Below, piece after piece: positions 30,543-41,197 of a stretch of DNA of 64,000 nucleotides. The translations under genes and the position numbers were made by a program. Position 1 is the stretch's first letter. Each line of letters begins with the position of its first letter. This DNA is from Parvularcula mediterranea (GTDB taxonomy: Bacteria; Pseudomonadota; Alphaproteobacteria; Caulobacterales; Parvularculaceae), in the NCBI RefSeq assembly GCF_013085255.1, contig NZ_JABFCX010000002.1:434001-498000 (forward strand), written 5' to 3'. Below the pieces are notes generated by a model. That model saw only the letters and a program-made list of their open reading frames with translations. It was not told the origin of the DNA and ran no database searches.

Positions 30543-32623
30543 TGAAGTGGCTCCTTGGTATCCTCGTAGGCCTCGCCGCGCTCATCGGCGTCGCGATTTT
30601 CGCTCTCCCCATGCTGATCAGCACCGAGACACTGGTCAGTGAGGCTGAGAAGCAGGCTTCGACCGCGCTTGGCCGCGATGTGACCATTGGGTCGATCGGC
30701 GGCGTCAGCATTCTTCCTCCGCGGCTCTCGATCAACGATCTGACGGTCGGAAGCGGTGACGGGTTCGAGGCGGAAAACCTCGTCACGGTGTCGGAAGCCA
30801 GCCTCGCGGTGAGGCTGATGCCGCTCTTCTCGCAGCGGGTGGAGATCGAGACCTTCATTCTGCGCGAGCCGCAGATCTTCCTCGAGACGAGAGCGGACGG
30901 CACGAACAACTACACCTTCGAAGGAGCTCCCGCAGAGGAGACCCGCGAAACAGAAGGCCCAAGCGAAGCATCAGCTCCAGCGACTGGCCGCATCGTCGTG
31001 GAGAATGGCGCCCTCTCCTGGGTTGCACCTGACCAGAGCTATAGCGCCGAGGATGTCGACCTCACTCTTGTGCTTCCGCCGCTCGGCGAGCCGCTCACTC
31101 TTGATGGGTCGATGAGGCTTGAAGAACTCCCCGCGCGGGTGGGCCTCGAGGTGGCGGAGCCCTGGGCGATGACCGCGAACCAGGCGTCGGACCTGAGCTT
31201 CGACGTGGACCTCGCGGGCAATAAGGTCGGCGGGAGCTTCAACGCGCTGGCCGAGCCCCTGCGGATTGAGGGACCCCTCTCCGTCAAGCTGCCTCAGCTA
31301 GCGGCTCTGACCCCGCTCTTGGGCGCCGAGCTCGTTGAAGCCGCTGCGCCGTTTGGCGTGATCGAGGTCTCGGGGCAGGCCAAGGCCACAGCGGACACCG
31401 TTCAATTCGCCGGTGCCCGCTTCGCCACCGCCCTCGCCTCGGGCTCAGGCGACTTCAGTGCAGCTCTCGCAGGCGAGAGGCCGAAGCTCACCGGCAGCGT
31501 TGCGGCAGGACGGGTCGATCTCCGGCCGTTCTTCCCAGAAGCGATGCAGGAAGAGGAGAGCCCGACTGCGGGCGAAGGCTTCCCCGCATGGTCGGAAGAG
31601 CCGATGGACTTCTCAGGTCTCAAGGCCGCCGACGCAGATGTCAGCATGACGGCGGGGGAGATCGTCCTGCCGACCTACTCGATCACCGGCATCGCTGCGA
31701 AGGCGCGCCTTCAAGGCGGCAGGGCGAACATGTCGCTGGACCGAGGGCGAGCTTTTGGCGGAGATGCTTCAGGAAACCTCTCGCTGGACGCCCGACAGGC
31801 GACGCCAACGGTGGGCGCGGTGATGGAGTTCGCCAGCGTGAACTTCGGTGAAGCAGCCCCTGCCCTCCTCGGCACCAAGCGCCTCTTCGGCAAAGGGACG
31901 ATCGGCTTTGACGTCTCCACACGGGGTCAGAGCCAAAAAGCCTTCATCGATGCGCTCACCGGAAGCGCGACGGCGGACATCGAGAACGGCCTGGTCGACG
32001 GGATCGATCTATCGGCCCTTGCGACAACCGGCATTGCGTTGATTGAGGAGCTCCAGTCCGACCGGGGCAAGCTGCCCGCAGTGACGTCGAGCTTCAACAG
32101 CCTGCGGACGAATGTCGTGGGCGCCGATTCGAAGACCAACTTCGATGTCGCGGACTTCGATTTGGCGATCGAGAACGGCGCTGTCAGCATTGGCGAAGCC
32201 AAGCTCCTGACCGACACGGTGCGCACGACGGTCAGGGGCAATGTCAGCTTGCCTGCCCAGGGCCTCGACCTCCGGATCCTCCTCGCGGCGAAGGCGCCTG
32301 AAGCGACCGGCTTCCGGGAGTTCCGCCTGCCTGTTTCCGTTGGCGGGACGTTCAGCAAACCGACCTTCGGTATCGATACGAAACCGCTGGCGTCTGAGAT
32401 CGCGCGCGGTGCGGCGAGCGATGCCCTCGGCAGAGCCGGTATCGACGTTAGCGATGACGAGAAGATCGAGGACGCGATCAAGGACAAGGCGCGCGACGAG
32501 CTCCGCGGCTTCCTTGGAAATCTGGGCCGCAAGAAGAAGGATGAGCCGAAGGACGACGAGGCAGCAGACGAGCCTGCAGACGCAGAGACCACCGATGAAG
32601 AACCCGAAGCTCCGCAGCGCTAG
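30542..32623 (+). CDS. AsmA family protein
   Basis: Large inner-membrane-anchored periplasmic protein. An N-terminal membrane anchor (about residues 3-26) is followed by an AsmA N-terminal domain ([21 protein letters not shown]). A long beta-rich middle and the AsmA_2-type C-terminal part ([16 protein letters not shown] and LKTLLAAK-like [14 protein letters not shown]) come next. It ends in a Lys/Glu/Asp-rich tail. The AsmA/TamB-like group is linked to outer-membrane assembly and phospholipid transport. The ATG at 30542 overlaps the previous stop (TGATG); a GTG at 30539 is possible. The protein has 693 residues. Confidence 0.9.
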   Translation: MKWLLGILVGLAALIGVAIFALPMLISTETLVSEAEKQASTALGRDVTIGSIGGVSILPPRLSINDLTVGSGDGFEAENLVTVSEASLAVRLMPLFSQRVEIETFILREPQIFLETRADGTNNYTFEGAPAEETRETEGPSEASAPATGRIVVENGALSWVAPDQSYSAEDVDLTLVLPPLGEPLTLDGSMRLEELPARVGLEVAEPWAMTANQASDLSFDVDLAGNKVGGSFNALAEPLRIEGPLSVKLPQLAALTPLLGAELVEAAAPFGVIEVSGQAKATADTVQFAGARFATALASGSGDFSAALAGERPKLTGSVAAGRVDLRPFFPEAMQEEESPTAGEGFPAWSEEPMDFSGLKAADADVSMTAGEIVLPTYSITGIAAKARLQGGRANMSLDRGRAFGGDASGNLSLDARQATPTVGAVMEFASVNFGEAAPALLGTKRLFGKGTIGFDVSTRGQSQKAFIDALTGSATADIENGLVDGIDLSALATTGIALIEELQSDRGKLPAVTSSFNSLRTNVVGADSKTNFDVADFDLAIENGAVSIGEAKLLTDTVRTTVRGNVSLPAQGLDLRILLAAKAPEATGFREFRLPVSVGGTFSKPTFGIDTKPLASEIARGAASDALGRAGIDVSDDEKIEDAIKDKARDELRGFLGNLGRKKKDEPKDDEAADEPADAETTDEEPEAPQR

Positions 32624-32646
32624 CGGCATCAGACGAGGAACGCCAC

Positions 32647-33042
32647 ATGCCTGAAATCACGCTTCTTTACGCCGGTCTCCTTGGCCTCCTGATGGTAGTG
32701 CTGGCTCTTCGGGTCCCGATGAGGCGGCGCGCGCTCGGTGTTTCACTTGGTGATGGCGGCGACGAGGATCTCCTTGCGAGAGTTCGTGTCTTCGGTAATT
32801 TCACCGAGTATGTGCCGATGGTCCTGATCCTCATGGCTCTGGTCGAGCTTGGTGGCGGGGCAGGATTGTTTGTGCACGTTGTAGGGGTAGCGCTTCTCGT
32901 TGCGCGTCTCTCTCACGCTGCCTCACTCACGGCAGGAGCCATGACCCCGCAGCAGCGCATGGGGCGGATGATTGGCACAGCGTTGACGATGCTGGCTCTC
33001 CTGATCTCGTCAGCTTACGCTGTTTTTCTCGGCATCGCCTGA
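32647..33042 (+). CDS. MAPEG family membrane protein
   Basis: A 131-residue protein with four predicted membrane helices of the MAPEG (eicosanoid/glutathione metabolism) superfamily. The family loop VRVFGNFTEYVPMVLILMALVE, with the RxxxNxxE pattern, is clear, as is a downstream VARLSHAASL helix. Bacterial members bind glutathione, but their substrates are mostly unknown. It follows the AsmA gene by 23 bases and is followed by a strong terminator. Confidence 0.9.
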   Translation: MPEITLLYAGLLGLLMVVLALRVPMRRRALGVSLGDGGDEDLLARVRVFGNFTEYVPMVLILMALVELGGGAGLFVHVVGVALLVARLSHAASLTAGAMTPQQRMGRMIGTALTMLALLISSAYAVFLGIA

Positions 33043-33046
33043 CAAA

Positions 33047-33072
33047 AAAAGCCCCGCCGAAGCGGGGCTTTT
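33047..33072. terminator. Bidirectional rho-independent terminator
   Basis: AAAAGCCCCGC (33047-33057) pairs with GCGGGGCTTTT (33062-33072) around a CGAA tetraloop. It lies between the MAPEG stop and the convergent acyl-CoA ligase stop, with an A-run on one side and a T-run on the other, so it can serve both. Confidence 0.95.
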
Positions 33073-33093
33073 CTCATCCCTGCACCGATGAAA

Positions 33094-34716
<1,623 letters not shown>

Positions 34717-34785
34717 ATGTTCCTCCGGTCGGGGTTGGTCCGAGCTTTTCCCAGATCACTAGGCCAGCGTGCACCGCACACGCAA

Positions 34786-34822
34786 GCACGGGCGGCTGCG
34801 GGTTCCCGCGAGCCGCCCGTGC
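34786..34822 (-). terminator. Very strong hairpin after the M56 gene
   Basis: GCACGGGCGGCT (34786-34797) pairs perfectly with AGCCGCCCGTGC (34811-34822), and GCGGG/CCCGC extends the stem inside, leaving one bulged G and a two-base loop. It begins 27 bases downstream of the M56 stop on the minus strand and about 70 bases upstream of the acyl-CoA ligase. There is no long U-run, so it may slow polymerase or protect the mRNA end rather than act as a classical terminator. Confidence 0.7.
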
Positions 34823-34848
34823 CCGATTGACGCCTTTGGGGCCCGGCG

Positions 34849-37308
34849 TCAGTCCTTGCGAAGCTCTTTCAGCGCGAAGTTTCGCTCAGCCGGCGATGCC
34901 TTGGCGCGGAGAAGGAAGCTGCGAAGCTCGCTGGAGCTAATGTTTTCAGCGCCCTCGGGGATGCAGACCGCGCGGACCTTGTCGCCCGAGTGATCGACCT
35001 TGGCGGAGAGAATGCGGATGTCGTCGCTCTCCTCACGATGGTCTTCGCATTCCTCGGCAAGGTCACCGACGGTCTCGCCGATCTCGCCCATCTTCTCGCC
35101 CCAGGCTTCCATCTTCTCGCCGAAGACTTCCATCCTGGCCTCGAACTTCTCCATGGCCGCTTCGAACTCGGACATGTCAGGCTCGTCGGGGATCAGGATC
35201 CAGGTGCCTTCGTCGGTCTTCTTCTCCTTGATCTCCGGCGCCTTGATCTCGACGTGCGGAGGCTCAGGCGGCTGGACGTTCGGCATCTCGAGGTCAGCGA
35301 ACGGGTCCGACATGAGGATCAGGTGACGGTCGTCGACCTTCCGGGATGTCCAGCGCGAGCCGACCTTCTCCTTGTCGCCGCGATGGACATAAAACGCGCC
35401 TTCATTGTCAGCCTTCGGATAGAAGACGCTGCGCTTGCCATCGAGGTCGATCGTGACGTTCTTGCCGTCCGAGTCTTCGAAATCGAAGACCACGTCACCG
35501 TTGCCGACCGTCTTGGCGTTCGCGAAGGCGAAGCGCTGACCTTTGAGAGCCTCAACCTTGCGGATCTCGACTTTCTTGCCGTTCGTATCGAGGTCGAAGC
35601 GGAACGTGTTTTCGTCATTGTGGTCAATCTGAACGTCGAGCTCGATGCCGTGCTTCTTCGCGAAGCGCTTCATCTCCTTCTCGTTCATCAGCTTGCCGTT
35701 CTCGTCGATCATCAACTCAAAGGCAGCGTCGCCTTCGTCGAGGACAACGATCTGACGGGTCTCGCTCTTCAGGTTGCCGTCGATCTTGCGGAGGAGCTTG
35801 CTCTCTTTACGGAGCTTTTCTGCCTTGGCGTGCTCTTCCTTCTGTTTGGCGAAGAGTTCTTTCTGGCGCAGGCGCATTTCGGCCTGCTTCTCGTGGCGCG
35901 ATGCGCGTTCGACAGCCCGTTCGGCTTCACGGCGGCGGAGCTCTGCAACCCGCTCCACAGCGGCGCGGTCACGTTCCCGGGCCGCTTCAGTGCGCTTGAA
36001 TTCCGATGACTTGCCTTCGGCAGGGAACTTCATCTCCCGGGTCGGCTTGCCGGATTTCTCGACGAAGGCCTTCCACTGAGCATCGCCATCACCGCCTGCT
36101 TCGAGGCTTTCGAGGAAGCGGGCCCAATCGGCGTCAGCATCCTCTGCAGACGATGCTTTCTTCTTGCCGCCTGAACGCTCCTCGACCTTTTCGTCTTCGC
36201 TGTCCTGGTACTCGACCACCGTGGTGGTGCCTGCGGTGAAGCCGGCAACGGCGATCGCGGAGACGCCAGCTGCGAGGATGAAGGCATAGCGCTTCATGGC
36301 GGAGGATACGGGGATCTGCATACGGATGATTCGTTCTTTGAGGCTGTGGTCCAGCGTCATTGCCGGGACCGGGCGCCCGTTGCTGGCAGCCTTCAGGAGA
36401 AGGGCAGCATAGTCCTTGGTGTTCACGCCGAGGTCACGGACAGCCTCGTCGCAAGCCGCTTCCTGGTCGGCGCGCAGTGCTTTGCGAGCATGCCGTGAGA
36501 GCGGGTTGAACCACTGAAGGGCAAAGGCAGCTTCAGAAGCCATCAGTACGCTGAGGTCACCGCGCTTGAGGTGGGTGAGCTCGTGGAGGAGAGCCATCTC
36601 CTGCTCGCTCGCCGTGTAGCGCTCGGTGAAGTCGGTCGGCAGGGCGAGGATCGGCTTGCCGAGGCCCATGATCTGGGGCTGGGCAGCAGCGCCAGAGACA
36701 ACCAGCGTGAAGGGCTTGGACGTCCCTGCCCGCTCGGCCATCCGGCCTGCGAGGTCCGAGAGATCAGCGGGCACGTCCTTCGCCTCGGCGAGGAGCGTGC
36801 GGCGCCACCGGGCTCCGCGCATGGCGCAGAGGCCGAGCGCGGTCAGCACACCGACGAACCAGAGGCTCATGACCAGCGCAGCGACCATGTCTTCGGTGAC
36901 GAAGCTCTGGATCAGGGGCCAGATCGCAGCGGAGGCGCTTTCGACCGGAGCCGATTCGACCGTCTCTGCCGGGCCGTAGGTGTAGACCGCCTCCCTGACC
37001 ACTGGCTCAGCGGTGATGGCAGGCTGAGCCAGCGGTTCCGGGGCAGGCTGAATGGCCCAGTTTCCAGAGGCGACGGAAACGGGACCCTCCTCAGCAGGAG
37101 CCGCTAAAGGTGTATCGACGGAGACAGTCTCCTTGCGCGTCAGGACCGGCGCCACGAGGCGCAGGGCCGGAAGCGCCCAGAGAAGGATCGCAGCGCGCGA
37201 GCCGAACCGGGCTGTTACCGGGCCCCTCAGGGCCAGGACGAGGATGATCAGGAAACTGACCCAGAGGGTGGTCTCCAGACCGTGGATGAGCGTTTCGCTA
37301 GCGGTCAT
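34849..37308 (-). CDS. BlaR1-like M56 membrane metallopeptidase with long C-terminal extension
   Basis: Residues 1-360 form an M56 (BlaR1/MecR1-type) integral membrane peptidase: hydrophobic segments near 15-28, 38-55, 140-162 and 336-358, the zinc motif HELTH (242-246) in LLHELTHLKRGD, and a downstream Glu in ADQEAACDEAV that can complete the zinc site. There is no penicillin-binding domain. Instead about 460 residues follow. These comprise an acidic/Lys-rich linker, a Glu/Lys/Arg coiled-coil stretch (about 430-520), a beta-rich region with DENGK-like repeats, and a final helical stretch with repeated Met/Glu heptads. It overlaps the BlaI-type repressor gene by 11 bases. The signal it senses is unknown. 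Confidence 0.88.
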   Translation of the reverse strand: MTASETLIHGLETTLWVSFLIILVLALRGPVTARFGSRAAILLWALPALRLVAPVLTRKETVSVDTPLAAPAEEGPVSVASGNWAIQPAPEPLAQPAITAEPVVREAVYTYGPAETVESAPVESASAAIWPLIQSFVTEDMVAALVMSLWFVGVLTALGLCAMRGARWRRTLLAEAKDVPADLSDLAGRMAERAGTSKPFTLVVSGAAAQPQIMGLGKPILALPTDFTERYTASEQEMALLHELTHLKRGDLSVLMASEAAFALQWFNPLSRHARKALRADQEAACDEAVRDLGVNTKDYAALLLKAASNGRPVPAMTLDHSLKERIIRMQIPVSSAMKRYAFILAAGVSAIAVAGFTAGTTTVVEYQDSEDEKVEERSGGKKKASSAEDADADWARFLESLEAGGDGDAQWKAFVEKSGKPTREMKFPAEGKSSEFKRTEAARERDRAAVERVAELRRREAERAVERASRHEKQAEMRLRQKELFAKQKEEHAKAEKLRKESKLLRKIDGNLKSETRQIVVLDEGDAAFELMIDENGKLMNEKEMKRFAKKHGIELDVQIDHNDENTFRFDLDTNGKKVEIRKVEALKGQRFAFANAKTVGNGDVVFDFEDSDGKNVTIDLDGKRSVFYPKADNEGAFYVHRGDKEKVGSRWTSRKVDDRHLILMSDPFADLEMPNVQPPEPPHVEIKAPEIKEKKTDEGTWILIPDEPDMSEFEAAMEKFEARMEVFGEKMEAWGEKMGEIGETVGDLAEECEDHREESDDIRILSAKVDHSGDKVRAVCIPEGAENISSSELRSFLLRAKASPAERNFALKELRKD

Positions 37309-37663
37309 CTTTCAGCCTCCGAACAAGTGATTCGAGTTCTTCGATGTCGTCGTCGCTGAGGTCCCGCGCATCGGCGAGGTGAGCGACCAGCGGAGCGGCC
37401 TTGCCGCCGAAGAGCGTATCCGCGAGGCGGCCGACCATCGACTTGCGGTGCTCCGCGCGCTCGATCAGCGGATGGTAGAGATAGCGGCGACCCTCGGGTT
37501 CAGCGCGAAGGGCGCCCTTCTCGACGAGGCGTGCCAGAAGGGTCTTCACGGTCTTGTCCGACCAGTCATGACCCTCGATCCGGCCAGCAATCTCGGCGGC
37601 GCCAAGTCCGGGAGCGGACCAGACGATCTCCATAACCGAGAGCTCGGCATCACTGATGCGCAT
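37298..37663 (-). CDS. BlaI/MecI/CopY family transcriptional repressor
   Basis: A 121-residue winged-helix repressor: RISDAELSVMEIVWSAPGLG, the recognition-helix region DWSDKTVKTLLARLVEKGAL, and the wing EGRRYLYHPLI. The C-terminal dimerisation helices follow. The ATG at 37663 is chosen because the longer frame, from 37720, would run through operator-like dyads and has no family match. In BlaI systems the paired M56 protein triggers repressor cleavage. The overlap with the M56 gene supports that pairing. Confidence 0.92.
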   Translation of the reverse strand: MRISDAELSVMEIVWSAPGLGAAEIAGRIEGHDWSDKTVKTLLARLVEKGALRAEPEGRRYLYHPLIERAEHRKSMVGRLADTLFGGKAAPLVAHLADARDLSDDDIEELESLVRRLKDDR

Positions 37664-37696
37664 GGCGTTCTTCTCCCATGGCCGCGAAGGGCCTTT

Positions 37697-37712
37697 GACT
37701 ACGAGTGTAGGC
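37697..37712. promoter_or_regulatory. Operator-like dyad 1 upstream of blaI-type gene
   Basis: GACTAC-GAGT-GTAGGC is an inverted repeat with one mismatch, 34 bases upstream of the repressor start. Its half-sites match those of the second dyad, 25 bases away centre to centre. The layout agrees with the TACA/TGTA-type dyads bound by BlaI/MecI proteins, with a different half-site sequence. Confidence 0.65.
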
Positions 37713-37721
37713 ATTTGCACA

Positions 37722-37737
37722 GACTACGCCTGTAGTC
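37722..37737. promoter_or_regulatory. Operator-like dyad 2 upstream of blaI-type gene
   Basis: GACTAC-GCCT-GTAGTC is a perfect 6-bp inverted repeat with a 4-base spacer, the same half-sites and spacing as the dyad at 37697-37712. Together they look like a tandem operator through which the repressor would control its own operon. Confidence 0.7.
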
Positions 37738-37799
37738 AATAGAGTTCCATCCTACCTGTCCGGGGAGTCATGTGGGCAGGACATCAAGCCTTGCAACGC

Positions 37800-38792
37800 C
37801 TAGCGTTTAGCCGTTTCCGATCCCTGCACCAGAGGCCCGATGACATCGATCCGGTCGGTCATGATCGTGCCGGAGAAGCTGTCGGGAAGAAGCGCAAGGT
37901 CTTCTGCGGTATCAATGCCGCTGGAGCCACCGCCGATGGACTTGAGCCTGCCCGTCACCGTCACGCCGAAGGGTGTCTCCTCGAACCGGTTTTCCAGCCT
38001 TGAGGGCCAGCCCCAATAGAGGTGCCTGAGATCGAGGGGCACGCCAATGCCCATCTCGCTGCAGGCATCAGGGACGTGCCCCATCCAGCCGCGGGCGAGA
38101 TAACCCTTGGCGCAGGCTTTGCCCTCCGCCCTGCTCGATGCGGGGATCGGTCCGCCAATCTCCCGCCAGCGCGCCAGCCATTTCGGCCCGGTGACGATGA
38201 ACAGCCCGTCGCGATCCAAGTCATTCCGCTCACTGAGATACTCGTAGAGCTTCTCGGCATCGCGCGGATTGTTGCTCTTCGCGTTGATGAAGAAACGCTC
38301 CTCCGGGAAGGCATCGAGCACCTCGCCCAAGGTCGGCACCAGTCCTACGCCCTTGCCGCGAAAGGGAAACGTCTCGCCGCCGTCAGCGGTGTAGCCGTAG
38401 CCTATGTCCAGGGCTTTGAGCTCCGCCATGCTCTTGTCGATGGTCCTGCCCGACCCTTCGGTCCGGCAGTCTACAGTCCAGTCGTGGAACACCGCAAACT
38501 CGCCATCCGTGGTCGCATGAATGTCGATCTCGACAACATCTGCGCCATAGTCGAACGCTGCGCGCATGGAGCGGATGGTGTTCTCAAGGTATTCATGCGT
38601 AGGCGGAAAGATCCGCGTCGCCGTGCAGGTCTCGTTCGTCAGGCCTTCGCGGGAATAGGTCTGCGCAACACCGCGATGGGCGATGATCTGCACCACACGA
38701 TCAGGCTTCGGCGCAAGCCATGAGGCGTTGAAAGCGTAGACGGCCGCCGCTGCCGCAATGAACAGACCAAGGCCGTATCGAAGTCCGCGCAT
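37800..38792 (-). CDS. Glycerophosphodiester phosphodiesterase family protein, membrane-anchored
   Basis: TIM-barrel GDPD-type protein. An N-terminal hydrophobic segment (about residues 5-24) is a signal anchor or signal peptide. The active-site motif IAHRG (37-41), then ENTIRSMRAAFDYGADVVEID and HDWTVDC, give the His-Arg-Gly, Glu and Glu-x-Asp and second His expected. The C-terminal part is less conserved, so the substrate may not be a simple glycerophosphodiester. The ATG at 38792 has AAGGGGAG upstream, and in-frame codons before it are not supported. It has 330 residues and diverges from the ABC-F gene. Confidence 0.87.
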   Translation of the reverse strand: MRGLRYGLGLFIAAAAAVYAFNASWLAPKPDRVVQIIAHRGVAQTYSREGLTNETCTATRIFPPTHEYLENTIRSMRAAFDYGADVVEIDIHATTDGEFAVFHDWTVDCRTEGSGRTIDKSMAELKALDIGYGYTADGGETFPFRGKGVGLVPTLGEVLDAFPEERFFINAKSNNPRDAEKLYEYLSERNDLDRDGLFIVTGPKWLARWREIGGPIPASSRAEGKACAKGYLARGWMGHVPDACSEMGIGVPLDLRHLYWGWPSRLENRFEETPFGVTVTGRLKSIGGGSSGIDTAEDLALLPDSFSGTIMTDRIDVIGPLVQGSETAKR

Positions 38793-38882
38793 GAGCTCCC
38801 CTTCCCGATGAAACGCTAAGGCGGTCGCCCCGGAACGACAACACTTCCCCTCGCAGCGCTTCCCCGCTAACCGCGCCCTCCC

Positions 38883-40763
38883 ATGCTGCACATCAACGAC
38901 CTCACCTACCGCATCGAAGGGCGGCCGCTCTTCGAGCAGGCGACCGCCATGATTTCCGACGGCTGGAAGGTCGGGTTCACGGGTCGCAACGGCACGGGGA
39001 AATCAACGCTCTTCAAGCTCATCCGGGACGAGATCAGCCCGGACGATGGCTCGGTTTCGATCCGTCCCGGCGCAAGGGTTGGCGGGGTCGCGCAGGAGGC
39101 ACCTGCGACGCAAAGCAGCCTCCTCGAAACCGTCCTCGCTGCCGACGAGGAGCGCCACGGCCTCCTCGCCAGAGCCGAAACAGAGACCGACCCGATGGCC
39201 ATCGCGGAGATCCAGACGCGGCTCGCCGACATAGAAGCGCACTCGGCAGAGGCGCGCGCGGCGGCAATCCTCTCAGGGCTCGGCTTCTCCACCGAAGAGC
39301 AGGCCAAACCGTGTGCGGAGTTTTCAGGCGGCTGGCGGATGCGCGTGGCGCTAGCGGGTGTCCTCTTCGCCAGGCCGGACCTTCTCCTCCTCGATGAGCC
39401 GACCAACTATCTCGACCTCGAAGGCGCGGCATGGCTTGAGAGCTATATCGCGAAATATCCGTATACCGCTCTCATCATCAGCCACGATCGCGGGCTTCTG
39501 AACCGGTCGGTGACGCACACCCTCGCCCTCGATCATAAGAAGCTGTCGATCCACAATGGCGGCTACGACACCTACGCAAGGCGCAGGGCCGAACAGGCAC
39601 GCCTCGCCTCCATGCAGGCCGAGAAGATCGAGACCCAACGCGCCCACATGCAGGCGTTCGTCGACCGCTTCAAAGCCAAGGCATCCAAGGCGAAGCAGGC
39701 CCAGAGCCGGGTGAAGGCCATCGAAAAGCTCGCCTCGGTCGACCTCCCCGTAGCCGAGCGCACGACGCCCTTCCACTTCCCCTCCCCCAAGCCCGTCATG
39801 GCCCCGCCGATCGTCAGGCTGGAGCAGGCTGACATCGGTTATGAGGAAGGCAACCCGGTCCTGAGGAAGATCACCCTGCGGATCGACTCCGAAGACCGCA
39901 TCGCCATCCTCGGTGCCAACGGTCAGGGCAAGTCCACCCTCGTCAAGGCCGTTTCCGGACGATTGGCGGTAATGGAGGGCAACCTCTACAAGCACAAGAA
40001 GCTCAAGATCGCCTATTTCGCCCAGCACCAGCTCGACGAGCTGAAACCGAAGCAGTCCCCTTTCGAGCATGTCCGGGCCCTGATGCCCGATGGCACCGAG
40101 GCAGAAGTCCGCTCACGGACGGCTCAGCTCGGCTTCGGCGCACAGAAGGCTGACACCAAGGTCGAGAAGATGTCTGGCGGCGAGAAGGCGCGGCTGCTCT
40201 TCGGCCTCATCACCTTCGATCATCCGCACATGATGATCCTGGACGAGCCAACGAACCACCTCGACATCGACAGCCGTGATGCGCTGATCGAGGCGCTGAA
40301 CGCCTATGAAGGGGCGGTACTCCTCATCACCCACGACGCCCACCTCGCAGAAGCCGTGGCGGACCGTCTGTGGGAGGTGAAGGACGGCGATGTCCTGAAG
40401 CTCGACGACAGCCTCGACGATTACCGCGCCCGGGTGCTGGCGGCGGAGAAGAAAGAAACGAAGGCCGAGAAGCCGCAAGGCGAGACCGCAGCCGACCGCC
40501 GCCGTGATGCTGCAGAGAAGCGCAAGGCGCTCCAGCCGCTCAAACGCAAGGTCACGGACGCCGAAAAGCTCATGGAGAAGCACTCCGCGCTCATCGAAAA
40601 GCTCGATGGCGCCCTCGCCGATCCCAGCCTTTATGAGAAAGACCCAGCCAAAGCCGCGAGCCTCAACAAGGATCGCGCCGACGCCGTGCGGTCATTGGAG
40701 GCTGCTGAGGAAAGCTGGCTCGAGGCCAGCGCGGCTTATGAGGAAGCCCAGGCCGAGGGCTGA
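38883..40763 (+). CDS. ABC-F family ATP-binding protein
   Basis: Two fused ABC ATPase domains without membrane segments, the layout of ribosome-associated ABC-F translation factors. Domain 1: Walker A GRNGTGKST, signature FSGGWRMRVALAG, Walker B LLLLDEPTNYLD. A linker rich in Lys/Gln (SKAKQAQSRVKAIEKL) is the P-site-tRNA interaction motif region. Domain 2: GANGQGKST, MSGGEKARL and MILDEPTNHLD. The charged C-terminal coiled coil (about 520-626) places it near the YheS/Uup-type proteins. It has 626 residues. A role in antibiotic resistance is not indicated. Confidence 0.93.
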   Translation: MLHINDLTYRIEGRPLFEQATAMISDGWKVGFTGRNGTGKSTLFKLIRDEISPDDGSVSIRPGARVGGVAQEAPATQSSLLETVLAADEERHGLLARAETETDPMAIAEIQTRLADIEAHSAEARAAAILSGLGFSTEEQAKPCAEFSGGWRMRVALAGVLFARPDLLLLDEPTNYLDLEGAAWLESYIAKYPYTALIISHDRGLLNRSVTHTLALDHKKLSIHNGGYDTYARRRAEQARLASMQAEKIETQRAHMQAFVDRFKAKASKAKQAQSRVKAIEKLASVDLPVAERTTPFHFPSPKPVMAPPIVRLEQADIGYEEGNPVLRKITLRIDSEDRIAILGANGQGKSTLVKAVSGRLAVMEGNLYKHKKLKIAYFAQHQLDELKPKQSPFEHVRALMPDGTEAEVRSRTAQLGFGAQKADTKVEKMSGGEKARLLFGLITFDHPHMMILDEPTNHLDIDSRDALIEALNAYEGAVLLITHDAHLAEAVADRLWEVKDGDVLKLDDSLDDYRARVLAAEKKETKAEKPQGETAADRRRDAAEKRKALQPLKRKVTDAEKLMEKHSALIEKLDGALADPSLYEKDPAKAASLNKDRADAVRSLEAAEESWLEASAAYEEAQAEG

Positions 40764-40878
40764 GGCGCAGCTCTCCGCTCGGTAACGTCTTCGCAGTTGC
40801 AGCATGCGGCGCAGCGGCGCATGGAACTCTCTCGAAGCCACGCGCGTTGGAAGGCGTGGTTAAGGAAAGGGACAACCA

Positions 40879-41175
40879 ATGAACAAGCTGAGCATTCTCG
40901 CCGGCGCCGTTTCGCTCCTCGCGATTGCAGCGTGCGGTAACGACAACGACACGCTCGAAGACGATCTCGACGAGACCGCATCCGAGATCGAAGAAGCCGC
41001 TGAAGATATGGGCGATTCGATGCAAGACGCCGCCGAAGACACGGGCGACTCCATGGAAGAGGCTGCCGACGATATGGGCGACGCCGTCGAGGAAACCGTC
41101 GAAGAGGCTGAAGGCGCTGCAGAAGACGCCGCCGACGAGATGGAAGAAGCGATGGACGACGACGAGCCTCAGTAA
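40879..41175 (+). CDS. Small acidic lipoprotein with 11-residue repeats
   Basis: A 98-residue protein with a signal peptide and lipobox AIAAC (Cys19). The mature part is almost only Glu, Asp, Ala and Met. From about residue 38 it is built of 11-residue units of the type EEAAEDMGDSM, QDAAEDTGDSM and EEAADDMGDAV, a hendecad pattern compatible with an amphipathic or coiled-coil helix. The DNA shows the matching 33-base units at 40990-41022, 41023-41055 and 41056-41088. I know no function; an envelope-attached, strongly negative helix is what the sequence supports. AAGGAAAGG precedes the start, and a terminator follows. Confidence 0.85.
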   Translation: MNKLSILAGAVSLLAIAACGNDNDTLEDDLDETASEIEEAAEDMGDSMQDAAEDTGDSMEEAADDMGDAVEETVEEAEGAAEDAADEMEEAMDDDEPQ

Positions 41176-41197
41176 GGCTCGCCCCATAGCAAATGCG

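Noticed and set aside
34849-37663. Calling the BlaI/M56 pair a beta-lactam resistance system
   Set aside because: No beta-lactamase gene is in the window and the M56 protein lacks a penicillin-binding domain.
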